NCBI RefSeq assembly: GCF_036785885.1
Contig: NC_092326.1
Coordinates: 1,364,001-1,428,000, forward strand
DNA: 64,000 nt
Source: Coffea arabica
Lineage: Eukaryota; Streptophyta; Magnoliopsida; Gentianales; Rubiaceae
Direction: 5' to 3'
Both the position numbers and the translations under genes were made by a program. Numbering within the stretch: the first letter of the stretch is position 1; every line of letters starts with the position of its first letter. The notes below the pieces were generated by a model. The model worked only from the letters and a program-made list of their open reading frames with translations, was not told where the DNA came from and made no database searches. Shown here in pieces: positions 46,748 to 56,840 of the stretch.

Positions 46748-48463
46748 TTAGTCATCAGAATCTTTTGCTAAGCTGTGACTGATAAAGCTATCAGAACTTC
46801 CAGTGTCCACCAATACGTTCACTACTACACTTCTCATAACCTGTTGTAGAGTAATGGTCTTTCTTTTGAGCCCAGAAGACAAAGCATGAAATGACATGTC
46901 TACCAGAACCCCAATATTACTAGTAACCTCATCTTGCTTCCCTTGGACATCTACAAACTCAACTTCCTCCTCTTCGTCTTCTACCATCAGATGCAGCTGC
47001 TTCATTTTCTTTGATGTCCTGCTCCAAATATGTTGGCACACTTGAAACAAAGATTATTATTCCTCCTGTATTAGATGGTGAAATTTTCTATATGATGTTA
47101 GGACTAGCATTCTGATTAGCAGAAGCTACTTTTTCAACTCGATAATGAGGGAGCCTATAGATATTAGTTCCAATACCATGGCCAATTTTGATTTTATATT
47201 CTTCAAATCTGGAGTCCACATTCTGCCTACCCCCTAGTCTAATCTGGCTACGTCAAATGCTACTATTAAAATCTCAGGTTTGAACATCTTGACTGTGCCT
47301 AATTTCTTCTCTAAGCCCGCTAATGAAACTGGAGACAGAATATCGTTCACTAAGTCTTAGGGCAAAGTCCATTTTACTCCCATGTAGTTTAGCATTTTTT
47401 ACATAATCCCTTATAATTTCAAAAGCTATACATAACCCCCTAAATTAAAGTTTCAAAGTAACGGAAATTGTCATTCGTAACGAAACTTCTAAAATGTCGA
47501 AATTACCCTTATGAATACATGACACACTGACTCCTTTAGAGTTTAATACTTCACCATATAACCCCCTTATGATTTTCAAAATATATACATAATCTCCTTG
47601 GTTAATAAATAATTTTCAACTTTACATAAGAGTATTTTTGATATTTTAGGTGACTCCGTTCCGAATGATCATCTCTGTCACTTTGATACTTTAATCCAAA
47701 CTATGAGGGAGTTATATATAACTTTTGAAACTATAGGGGGTTATGTAAAAAATGCTAAATCACGGGGTAAAGTGGAATATGCCCCAAGTCTTATTACTCC
47801 TGAGGAGCATCAAAGTTTTCAACTGTTCAAACTTCTCTTGCGACTTATTGAAATGTTTCAAATTTCCTCTGTCAACAAAGGTGTGCACGATAGTTCTTTA
47901 ATTCCTTCCAAGACACACTAGCCAGGTTTTTTCAATCTTGACCCCCAGGAATAGTTATCCGTTATTCCCTCATGATACATTTCAATCACATTCATTCTAT
48001 TTTCATCAAAAAAATTTGCAAAACAAGAATAATTTATGGCATTTTCTGACTCATTCCCTGAGATTATCCCCAAAGAACATAGGTAATTCAACCTTAAGAG
48101 TAACTGGGAAAAGGAATCCTATTCCAGTTCTCCTTAGTAGTCGCTCCAGGCTCATTTGTGGACAGCAACTTCTGTTGCTTCTAGGAGGTGGGAATCCCGC
48201 AATTTTCTTCTTCGCAGATCACTTTCTGATTGTCTTTACAAGATATCAACTTCATAGAGGAGCTGAATTTCTGATACACATTATGAATCATGGACTCCAT
48301 CTTCTTGCCATTCATTTCCCACTCATCTTTAAAAGGTTGCTGGAAATTATTCATGGAGTCTAACTGCTGCTAAAAATTTCGTGTGGAAGCCAGAGCCTTG
48401 TTCACTTGCTTCTGTTTCTTGACCTGCTCCTTCAAACACTTAAAACAAGTAGTTTCAGCCATG
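46748..48463 (-). pseudogene. Gypsy gag and protease remnant, split by a MITE
   Basis: Minus strand, starting near 48463 with MAETTCFKCLKEQVKKQK, then gag-like text (QEKFEQLKTLMLLRS before the MITE, LSERYSVSSFISGLREEIRH after it), an acidic linker (EDEEEEVEFVDVQG) and an aspartic protease motif (VNVLVDTGSSDSFISHSLA, 46800s). It has many stops and shifts. Everything after the protease motif is gone. To the right (48465-48670) a primer-like TTGGTATGAAGC and pyrimidine-rich sequence may be the edge of its LTR. It is an old gypsy fragment in intron 3. Confidence 0.72.
47360..47785. mobile_element. MITE, 426 bp, nested in the gag remnant
   Basis: About 115-bp imperfect inverted repeats share TTTAGCATTTTTTACATAA and TTTCAAAGT-AC motifs. 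Flanks are AAGTCTTA (47352-47359 and 47786-47793), an 8-bp target duplication (hAT-like, though the long repeats look Mutator-like). The gag reading continues across the site when the MITE and one AAGTCTTA are removed. Confidence 0.88.
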
Positions 48464-48675
48464 ATCAGGGGGTATTCAAGCAGCCAGAGTCAACCGCTTC
48501 ATACCAACAACTATCAGGGACTCAAACATTGGAGTACGAAGAGAAAAATTAACTAGAGAAGGAAAGAATTAGTTCAGAATGAGGAATGATCAGAACGAGA
48601 GAAGAAGAAAGAGATGCAGAGGGAAATATTGACTATAAGAAAGGAATGACTACCAAATCCCTTTCCTAACTAACT

Positions 48676-49930
48676 TCACTAACTGAAGGAAATTAAACCA
48701 AGCTATCTTAGTATTTAGTTTCCTAATTCTTCTAATTTTGGTGTCTTGTTTGTTTAGTTTTCATATTAGTTTAGGAATTAGTTTCCTTCATTTCTTTCTT
48801 GAGCCTATTCCGTTTGTTTGTTTATAAATATTTCGCTGCCATGCTATTTCTTCGAGTGTGTGATTTGTTTTGATTATTTATCCTATGGGTTATTTTCCTA
48901 CAAAGTATTAGAGGTTTGGAATTTGATTCTAGGGCTTGTTCATGAAATTGAAGTATGGATCAATGTTATTCATCACGTTTGATTTTGAGATTTGGAGTTG
49001 GATGATGAAAAAAAATTTCAAGCTATTGGAATTTGGGATTTTGTCTAAAGGGGTTCACGGAACCTATAGAAGGTACGAATTATCAAGCAGTTAAAGAGTT
49101 AGAGAAGAATAAATAGTTGGATTGCAAGACATTCCACTATCTCAACACCCCAGTCCAATAGCATGTAGCCAAAAAAATTTATAGATGCAAATACAGCAAC
49201 GGAGGCTTGGAAAAATTTTGATGAATTTCTATGGTCATGGTGGAGAAGAATTTTGTGATGAGGTAGGAGAAAATTTTTTTTGATGAGTCAAAGAAAGAAG
49301 AAATTGCAGAAATTATGGGTACACATGAAGATGAAAATTTGTGGCCGAAAAAGAAATTGCACATGTGGTTGAGAAAGGAAGTGAAGTCATTGGTGATATG
49401 GAAAATGTAACTAAAGATTGTGATAAGATAGAAATCTTTTATTTCATTGTGGTTGATGAATTTTTTTAAGCAAAAGATGCAATTGTTAGTGTGAAAAAAT
49501 TAAAGGAAAAATATGGTGATGTTAAAAACATTGGAGGTGGCAACTATGATTTTCTGGTGTTGGGAAATTTTGTTGGTGACATGGAGTAATCAATGGAGTT
49601 TGGATGAGCATGTTTAACTTTTTTGACATTAGTGATGAAGGCAAAAAATTGTTCGAAAAGTCTAAATTTTGACCACTATTACGTGTAAAGATGAAACTAA
49701 AAATCAATCATAAGTTGGAGTTAAATGTTGTGTCTACTGCAACTGAGTTTTTCATGCAAATTAAAGTCCGAAATGACATTGGAGGTGACCACAATAACGA
49801 GTTTGGTTTAAGGAAGGCAATAAAGAAAATTAAACCAAACTATCTTAGTATTTAGTTTTCTAATTATTCTAGTTTCTTGTTTCGGTGTCTTGTTTGTTTA
49901 GTTCCCATATTAGTTTAGGAGATTTCAATC
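48676..49930 (+). repeat. Diverged direct repeats flanking 1.0 kb: possible degenerate LTR element
   Basis: About 110 bases starting ATTAAACCAAGCTATCTTAG (48686) recur at about 49832, including GTGTCTTGTTTGTTTAGTT and CATATTAGTTTAGGA. After the first repeat, CTACAAAGTATTAGAGGTTT near 48899 resembles a mutated tRNA-Met primer site. The interior is A/G-rich with no intact frame. It fits a degenerate non-autonomous LTR element, but the ends are not defined. Confidence 0.4.
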
Positions 49931-50308
49931 AGTTCCAAATAAGTTTCGGTTTAAAATTGTATTTGTTTAAGAAGTTTAGCAATGCATAAAAACTACTAGA
50001 GTAGTAGATTATTACTTGAAAAATTGAGTCGAGTTTTGAGAGTAAATTTGAGGGAAAGTCTCATAGTTTAGATTCGTAAGCAAAAAGTTACAATTTGATA
50101 TTGCTATGATTGAGTTTTGAGTTAAATAAATAATTGAATATTTGTTTGTATAATAATGCTCATTCTCTTCCCACATACTTTTATATGTGTTAAAATTGCT
50201 TTTGTTTCTTATTTGTGCCCTATTATCAAAAGAAAAAAAAAAGTCTTCCCTACTTATCTAAATGGGGCCAATGGGTAGAAAAGGCCCATGGCCTAGGTTG
50301 GACACCTC
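49931..50308. other. Intron 3 sequence, no feature
   Basis: Possibly the tail of the degenerate element to the left. No gene is seen. Confidence 0.5.
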
Positions 50309-50850
50309 TAGGGGTGTCAATGTGTCGGGTTTGGATCCGGACTCGACTCGGACCCGATAATTTTTTCCGAATATGGGTTGAGAAATAATTCCGATACCCG
50401 AATCTGTTTACTCTAACAAAAAATAGGTCGGATACAGAATATATGATTCCGACCCGGACTCGAACAATATATTAATAATTATAAATTATACATCTTTCTA
50501 AATACATTATTTTACCAAATTAACAATTTAGTAATGACTTTGTAGATTGATTTATGGTTAGTTTTGGATTGACTATTGAGTTACTTGTGATTTAGTTTTG
50601 TAATTTGATTTGTTTATGTTTGGAGATTAGATTTGTGATTGGTTTTGGATTTAATTTTGAAATGTTTAAATTTGGGCTTTTTTTTCCCCAGTAGACCTGG
50701 ATCGGACCCACAACCCGTCAAACCCGATTCCGAAACTCTAAGATCAAGATCTGTCAGATATACGAGTTGGATCCGAATTTACTACATAAAAACAGGTTAG
50801 GTTCAAAATTTTCAATTTCAGTCAGAACCCGACCCGTTAACAGATCTAGC
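50309..50850. mobile_element. Probable hAT-like MITE with CCGACCCG-rich ends
   Basis: It starts TAGGGGTGTCAATGTGTCGG. The right end has GAACCCGACCCGTTAACAG, so the subterminal parts are inverted repeats, but the last bases have decayed. CACCTC flanks both sides (50303-50308 and 50851-50856), which may be what remains of an 8-bp duplication. Confidence 0.6.
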
Positions 50851-51062
50851 CACCTCCATTGCACTTGGGAGGGGTAGCTGCCTAAGGTCTGTCTAAGTGA
50901 CAGGGTCTATGTAATAATTTGTGATGGCGACGGTTTCCATTCGCAAACAAAAAAAATAGAAGAGATAAAAAAAGAAACTCTTGCCAAGTCAGCAAATTAC
51001 ATGTCTTTGGACTCAAGTCATTATTAAAATCACGAAATGATATCCAATGATTCATTCAACTT
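50851..51062. other. Intron 3 sequence, no feature
   Basis: No gene or element end is seen. Confidence 0.5.
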
Positions 51063-51089
51063 TTTTTTTTTTTTTGTTGAGGGTAATGA
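51063..51089 (-). mobile_element. Ultra-short retroposon footprint (27 bp)
   Basis: A T run continuing from 51061 to 51075, then GTTGAGGGTAATGA, is flanked by CATTCAACTT (51053-51062 and 51090-51099). It looks like a target-primed insertion of only the last bases and poly(A) of a LINE or SINE on the minus strand. Confidence 0.6.
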
Positions 51090-51156
51090 CATTCAACTTG
51101 AATATCCGATCTATGTGGCAATACGAAAAGACAATTTCAGTTCCCAATCTTAGTTT

Positions 51157-51176
51157 TTTTTTTTTTTTTTGAAAAT
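51157..51176 (-). mobile_element. Ultra-short retroposon footprint (20 bp)
   Basis: Fourteen T and GAAAAT lie between two exact copies of AGTTCCCAATCTTAGTTT (51139-51156 and 51177-51194). An 18-bp direct duplication around a poly(A) stub is the signature of target-primed reverse transcription that stopped almost at once. Confidence 0.72.
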
Positions 51177-51334
51177 AGTTCCCAATCTTAGTTTAATATA
51201 GCCCAAAATGCAACGAACCCCTATTATGATATATTCCTACTATAGTTGTCCAACCTCATCGAGTCCATGGACCAAATGAGCTAGGCCTTTGAAGTATCAC
51301 TTCTAAGAGCATTTTCTCTCCGTGTGTTTTTCAT

Positions 51335-51901
51335 CTGTGTTTTTAAACTTGGATCGGACCGGCTAATTATCCAACTGATCGAACCAGGAATCGGCCAAGT
51401 ATTTGGTCCGAGTTATCCTAAAAAATTGGATGGGTAGAAATTTGGTCAAATCAGGTCAAAAATCGGATTTGACCGAGTTTGACTGGAAAAACTGGAAGAA
51501 CCGGTTGGTGTCAAAGTTTTTTTTGAAAAGATCAAAGTATTTTCAGTATTATGTTTTGATCCCTAGGTTGTTAAAATTATTAATATACGTCAAATGTTTC
51601 ATATTTTATAATTGTTGTCCTATAGTTTGGTGCTATTTTTCAATCAAGTTCATAATTTTAATTCTAAACTTGTTAATGTTCATTAAATAATATAAATTGC
51701 TACTTGATCATTCTAATTTCTTTGTATTTTCTTGTTAAATATATATGAATATACCTTTATTAATATTAACATGCGCTTAACTACTTACATACAATATTTA
51801 AATTTTTAAATAATTTTTATTTATGACGTTATCCGGTTCAACCCCGATTGAATCCATTAACCGCTGACCCCTGAGTTCGACGTCCAAGTCTGAAAACATA
51901 G
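51335..51901. mobile_element. hAT-type MITE, 567 bp
   Basis: Ends are CTGTGTTTTTAAACTTGGAT and, inverted, CTATGTTTTCAGACTTGGAC. The target duplication TTTTTCAT lies at 51327-51334 and 51902-51909. Internal GGACCGG and CCGGTTCAACC blocks resemble the MITE at 36034-37073. No transposase. The reading frame over 51403-51690 is accidental. Confidence 0.85.
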
Positions 51902-51909
51902 TTTTTCAT

Positions 51910-52634
51910 GTGTTGACGTCCACATGATGGCATCTATTTGTGGGATTACATGGCGTTAAAAACAATTGAAGGCATCCTATACTTATTGATCCAATTGAAT
52001 TAGTGAGGAGAAAATATATTATTTGGTCTTGTGTGGATTTTGGAGCAAAATATTGAATTTTACCCTTTTATGCTCGCTCGCATGCGCATTCACACATACA
52101 CACACATTTATATATAAACACACTAGCCTCTCTCTTTTACCCTTTTATACCTGCTGGCACGTATACATGCACATACACATGTTCGCATGTGTATGGAGTA
52201 CGCAAAGAGAGAGATTGGTATATACTATTGCTTTGTATAAGGCATGAAAGTGGGAAGGGACAACTTGTAGCAAACGCAAAAGAATTGTTATGTTTCTAAA
52301 GATTGTAGCCTTTGTGTGTAGAATTAGTACTTGTGATTGCAGGGGATCGATCCCGTGACTTAAACTATTGAAGCCAGATAAGTAACTATCCATTCGCTAT
52401 TGTCATTCGGAAATTAGTTTACAATTATCCCTTTTTCCTCAAAACAAAATATTCCTGCATGAAAATCTTTTGAAAGGTACAAACAAGTGCATTATGTCAT
52501 ATACGAAGTATGGATACTAAACTATTGAACAACAGGTAATCCGTCTAGCTTATTTACAATAATAGTTAGACTTACAAACCTTTTGCTTTGGTATGAAAGC
52601 AATTCTTGATTATTTTGTGTCGTCAACTTGGCAG
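51910..52634. other. End of 2OGD intron 3
   Basis: Contains CA/TA microsatellite-like sequence at about 52090-52125 and ends in the acceptor CTTGGCAG before exon 4. Confidence 0.6.
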
Positions 52635-53515
52635 ATTATAACCAATGGAGCTTACAAGAGTGTGGAGCATCGAGCAATTGTAAACTCACAAAAGGAAAGA
52701 CTTTCAAGTGGTACGTTTACTTTCCCAAATTGGATGGTGATCTAGGTCCAGCACCAAGTCTCATCACTCCTGAAAATCCAGCAAAGTTTAGCAGAGTCCT
52801 CATGGTGGACTATTTGAAAAGACTATATTCTCGTGAATTAGATGGAAAATCATATATCGATACGATGCGAATTTAAGCGAAGATAATGTCTATTGTATTG
52901 CAGGTTGAAATGAAAGATGTGGTTATGTATATGCTCCTTAAAATATTGTTGTTTGGTGGTTATCTGATCTTTGTTGGATAAAAAACAATTATCAATTTGT
53001 TCGAGTCTCTCTAAGCAAGATCTTGTTTGCCTATTCGTTTTTTCTCTTTTAGTTTCTTTTTTCCTCTGTTAATTATCCAAAGACATATTAGTTCAATTTT
53101 CCAGTCCAATGGCTTCATTTCTTTGCACACAATAAAATACTTGTTGGTTTCCTCTTAGTCATTTTCCCGAGAAATGAGAGCCCTTTCCAATCTGATGCTA
53201 TCTAACGGCCAATCAATTTTTTTTGAGCAAATAATGAGGATTTTATTTGATTACTGGGTTCAAACTTGTACGTGCAACGTGGTCGTATCTAGAGATACCT
53301 ATGTAAACAAAGAAACTAGAAAAATAAAAATAAAAAAGCTGCCAATTAAATTATAGAAATCGTGTTTGGGACAAGGGGTGGACATTTTCAAAGTCAACAG
53401 TCTATAGGTTGGTGACAAAATTCTGAAATTACGATTTAGATCAAGCCACAAATTTTTGGACCAGGGACATGCACGGTATCACAAACAACCGTTCGGAACA
53501 GTGTAAGAATTTTTG

Positions 53516-53653
53516 GATTGTAATTCAGAATAAACAGCTCATACATTCTTACAACAAACACGCAATTATTATGTATAGAATTCACATAAACGGTAACAAA
53601 GTATTACACTTCTATCGTAAAGATGTACAGTCTGTTCAATCTGAATTACAATC
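53516..53653. repeat. Imperfect inverted repeat, 22-bp arms
   Basis: GATTGTAATTCAGAATAAAC (from 53516) pairs with the complement of GTTCAATCTGAATTACAATC (to 53653), with an ~95-nt loop. It could be a small MITE or a foldback. Confidence 0.55.
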
Positions 53654-53795
53654 AATTTAAAAATCTTTACACCATTTTAGACAGTTGTCACTGACAACCT
53701 CCCGTCCTCCTGGTCCCAAAATTTTGATAGAGTAGTACCTAAATATTCGCGGTTGCACTGGCAACAAATCCTATGGTCCTGCCTGTCCCTCGCCG

Positions 53796-53820
53796 CCCCC
53801 CCCCCCCCCCCCCCCCCCCC
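53796..53820 (+). repeat. C25 homopolymer
   Basis: Twenty-five consecutive C between CGCCG and ACACAAAC. The length is liable to sequencing or assembly error. Confidence 0.85.
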
Positions 53821-54482
53821 ACACAAACAACAGCCGCCCAAGCTTTGGACTCTAGCTTTGTTTCAGTAGTGACGCTGACATGTCCTAGCACAATCTTCAT
53901 CTGCTTAAGCGGATTCTGCCTCACCCAAATTTAATCTATAAAGTGCGTGGGGTTCTTCGTAGCTTTAGCTGCGTATGCTGACTACGTTGGCCTTAGCTGC
54001 CTAGAGGTTTTAGAATATGGAAATATTGTCTGCATTCGAGAATTTCACGGTGGGAGAAAAATACTTCTTGATAAAGTAACTCAGAAAGGAAAAGTAAAAG
54101 ATTCATTGGAATTCTCCAGTGCCATACATTTGCTTTGTAAGATGCAGTTTCATATGAGCGAAAAATATAGGATGATTTTGGTCCAAGAAAAAAAAGAGAA
54201 AACAAAAAAAGAAGCTCCTACGATTAAGTTATTAACCAAATTAACAGGTTCCAAATCAGGAAATTTAGCTATGTGCAGTTCACATGCATCTGAACAGTTT
54301 GTTTCTAAATCTAATCCTTAACTAATCATTTGAGTTTTGCTGTTAAAACAGCCAGAAAAGAACTGAGCATACAAAAAATAAAATATAGCATTTACGATTG
54401 GAGCATTGGTAACATGCATGGACATACAATTCTACCGACACGAGATTCTAAGCAACCAAGTATAAAGTTGCACGTTATTTCT

Positions 54483-54576
54483 TTTTTTTTTTTTGGTAAA
54501 TAAAGATGCATTAAAGTAAAAGTCAAGTCTACAAAATGGAAGTTAAAGTACAGTCATCCTTGGGTGGTAACACCCT
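54483..54576 (-). mobile_element. 94-bp retroposon with 15-bp target duplication
   Basis: It is flanked by exact TTGCACGTTATTTCT (54468-54482 and 54577-54591). The inserted piece begins with a T run (poly(A) of the minus strand), followed by GGTAAATAAAGATGCATTAA and GTACAGTCATCC. It is a severely 5'-truncated LINE 3' end. Confidence 0.85.
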
Positions 54577-54591
54577 TTGCACGTTATTTCT

Positions 54592-55215
54592 ATTAGAACC
54601 CAATTTTCAATTTAAGTTAATCTTTCAATTTGGCAATCATCCCTCGTCGTACTACTATAGCTACAGTATTCAAACAACTAATCTATCAAACCTTTTCTTA
54701 CATAGCAGCAATAAAATAAATGCAGACCTTGGCACAAATCCTTTTCCCCAAACTAGTTTTGCCCAAGTCATCTTCTTTCTTGCGCCACTAAGAAGCTTCA
54801 TGGCAGTTTTTGTCTGGAATACACCAGATAAACATTTCTCCCACACAATTTGATCCTCAAACCCCACCAAAGGTTCAAAACACGCAGGTATAGCTTCCTT
54901 TAGCCTCCTCAGTTCTGCTGTTTCTTTTCTGCCTACAGGCCATCTCCACTTACCATCCACTTTAATTCCTGATACAGAAGCATTTGGTTTGCATGCAAAA
55001 CTGTAAAGTAAGTTGCCTATTAATTGTTTATATAATGGCCCAAGGGGATGCCATGTATCAAACCAGAAATTGGTGTTAGTCCCATTCCCCATAATATGTC
55101 TAATAAAAGGTTGAGCCAAATCTCTAATCTGCAAAATTTTCCTCCAAACCTAGGATGCTTCATTTGAAACCTTCACAGACCATAAAAATTTGTTCCTTAA
55201 CGCCCAAACAGTTAT
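54592..55215 (-). pseudogene. LINE ORF2 fragment: RT zinc-binding domain
   Basis: Minus strand. The segment around 55130 to 54670 reads IRDLAQPFIRHIMGNGTNTN, FWFDTWHPLGPLYKQL, WRWPVGRKETAELRRL, WEKCLSGVFQTKTAMKLL, the region after the reverse transcriptase core in plant L1 elements. Codons upstream (LRNKFLWSVKVSNEASWVW, near 55190) extend the match but are out of frame or behind a stop. The fragment ends sharply at about 55215, where the 2OGD upstream region starts. Confidence 0.75.
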
Positions 55216-55587
55216 ATGTGCATGGAAGTATTTTGTTATTTTCCAAGACAATAAATGAACTGACTTTATATTTAAAACCTTCAACAACTTTTTCCCTATC
55301 TACCACAAGACTTGACCATAATTTTATCTAAATCGACACACATAAGATTAACTTAAAGTAATGACTAGGAATTAATGAAAATAAATATCGATAAACTGTG
55401 GATGTACCATTGCCTATAGGTTCGATGATATACAACCACCTAACAAAACAAAGGGTTAAATAATCAAAGCCCCTAACTTTTAGTGTAATTTGCACTTTTT
55501 CCTCAACATCATCTTAATTTTTGCACTTTGGCACTCCTGGTAATGGAATTACTAATTTTACCAGTGCTTCCATCTTTATTCAAAGGG
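55216..55587 (+). repeat. Upstream region of second 2OGD gene (copy at 1609-2485)
   Basis: It is the paralogue of 1609-2485 without the MITE and contains the intact target CTATAGGTTCGATGATATAC. It lies directly before the (AT)n tract and gene start, so the ancestral block was a 2OGD promoter. Confidence 0.8.
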
Positions 55588-55590
55588 GTT

Positions 55591-55615
55591 ATATATATAT
55601 ATATATATATATATA
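55591..55615 (+). promoter_or_regulatory. (AT)n tract likely serving as TATA region
   Basis: Twelve AT units end 27 bases before the start codon at 55642. The spacing is short for a normal leader, so transcription may start inside or upstream of the tract. Such runs vary in length between individuals. Confidence 0.45.
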
Positions 55616-55641
55616 GGTAGAGATTTACACAAACCACAAAC

Positions 55642-56440
55642 ATGGAATCTGGTATGATAAATTTGGGAAGCTCTCTAAAAGTACCCTATGTTCAGGAGTT
55701 GGCTAAGGAGAAATTTGCATCAGTTCCACCCCGATACATACGACCTGATCCAACCAAACTTCATGGGGTCTCCACAGAGGAAATCCCAGTAATTGACATG
55801 CAAAGGTTGCTTTCTGATGAATCAGTGAATCCAGAGCTTGAAAAGTTGCATTTTGCCTGCAAAGAATGGGGCTTCTTCCAGGTTTGTCATTTCGTATTTG
55901 TATATGCATATATTAGGTACTGTTGTTGACCTAATAATGGAGTCTGATTGTAATAGTATTTGCTCAAAATCTACTAGTCATTTCAATTTGGTTTTTACCA
56001 CAACTTTAACTTACTTTCAAGGGAATAAAATAATTCTGAAATATTTATTATGTTAATAAATATGACTTTTCAGGACTGTAGGTAAATGATATATCTTGCC
56101 ACAAGTATTTTTTTTTTTTTTCATATTGAAATGCTTCTTTTCTTGTAATTATCCAGAAATTTTATGCCAAAAGCAAGCATGCCTACCCTATTATATGAAC
56201 TCATTTGGTTTTCTCTAGTAGTAGTACATAATGCATGACTAGAATGTAATAGGAGTGATCTCCTTTTCTTTCCTGCTTTTCCTAGGATCTCCTTTGAATT
56301 GTTATACAAGGACAATCATCTAATTTAAATTGATATACATGCCTGCTGTTAAAATGGAGAAGTGTTATAATAGTCAGCACCAAATAAGTAGTGACTGTAC
56401 AATTTGTCACCAGCTGATTAATCATGGAGTGAGCTCTTCA
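55642..56440 (+). pseudogene. Second SRG1-like 2OGD gene, cut by a CACTA element in exon 2
   Basis: Exon 1 is 55642-55881 (MESGMINLGSSLKVPYVQEL, PPRYIRPD, IPVIDMQRL, ACKEWGFFQ), clearly paralogous to exon 1 of the gene at 37826. The intron has donor CAG/GTTTGT and acceptor TCACCAG at 56413. Exon 2 begins CTGATTAATCATGGAGTGAG (LINHGVSSS) and stops after 27 bases, where CACTACAAGA of the transposon begins. The catalytic exons are not in the window and would be beyond the transposon. The protein as it stands would lack every metal- and 2OG-binding residue. Confidence 0.88.
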
Positions 56441-56840
56441 CACTACAAGAAAATTGCGTTTCTGTAACAGGCGAAAGTCATCACTAAAAATTCAGAAGTC
56501 GTCACAAAAAAAGTCAGTGACGACTTTTACTGCTGTCACAGAGCTGTCACTAGTTCTATGTCACAAAAGGGGGTTCATGTGACGACTGTTGAAAGTCGTC
56601 ACAAACAATTTCGCTTTTGTGATGACTCTTGTCGTCACTCATTGTTGTACATTGTGTGACGACTTTTATTGTCACTAAGCTGGCTAAATTCTTGTCATAG
56701 TCAACCCTTGGAGTTGTCACATTATGCTTCCGTTCAGTGACGACTTTTGTTGTCATTGTTTTCCATCCATAAAAAGTGACGACTTTCTGGTGTCACTAGT
56801 GAAACTTGTTGGCAGTGACAACTTTTTTATTGTCATTTAT
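56441..56840. repeat. CACTA subterminal repeats (GTGACGACTTT)
   Basis: At least eight copies of GTGACGACTTT or its complement AAAGTCGTCAC, in both orientations (near 56465, 56490, 56516, 56579, 56595, 56654, 56736, 56777). In this superfamily such arrays are the binding sites of the TNPA-like protein. Confidence 0.82.

Larger units (their letters stand above)
37826..52876 (+). pseudogene. SRG1-like 2-oxoglutarate/Fe(II) dioxygenase, four exons, frameshifted
   Basis: Cytosolic oxidases of this family hydroxylate or demethylate specialised metabolites; the substrate cannot be told. Exons: 37826-38083 (starts MDPKTRKLGGSLKVPF; IPVVDMQNL; EWGFFQ), 38521-38768 ([14 protein letters not shown]), 44320-44644 (MRLTYYPPCPQPE, iron ligands in HSD, LQIKENEAWVPV), 52635-52876 (third ligand in [10 protein letters not shown], 2OG-binding R and S in ERLS). 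All junctions are GT-AG in consistent phase. Exon 4 is one base short: after SSGTFTF the frame should run into [19 protein letters not shown] but instead stops (TAG) within five codons. With that base the protein would be 357 residues, the family norm. Introns 2 (5.6 kb) and 3 (8.0 kb) are swollen by transposons. Sequencing error is possible. Confidence 0.88.
52877..54467. other. 2OGD 3' flank, no gene
   Basis: It starts with the probable 3' UTR of the 2OGD gene and contains an inverted repeat (53516-53653) and a C25 run. The 124-codon frame at 53947-54321 shows no family resemblance or conserved context and I do not call it a gene. Confidence 0.55.

Noticed and set aside
53947..54321. 124-codon open frame that could be a small gene
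   Set aside because: No recognisable domain, no paralogue in the window and no splice or promoter context; the antisense strand is equally open. Treated as chance.
54592..55215. LINE fragment as part of the 94-bp retroposon next to it
   Set aside because: The 94-bp element has its own exact 15-bp duplications that exclude the ORF2 fragment, so they are separate insertions.
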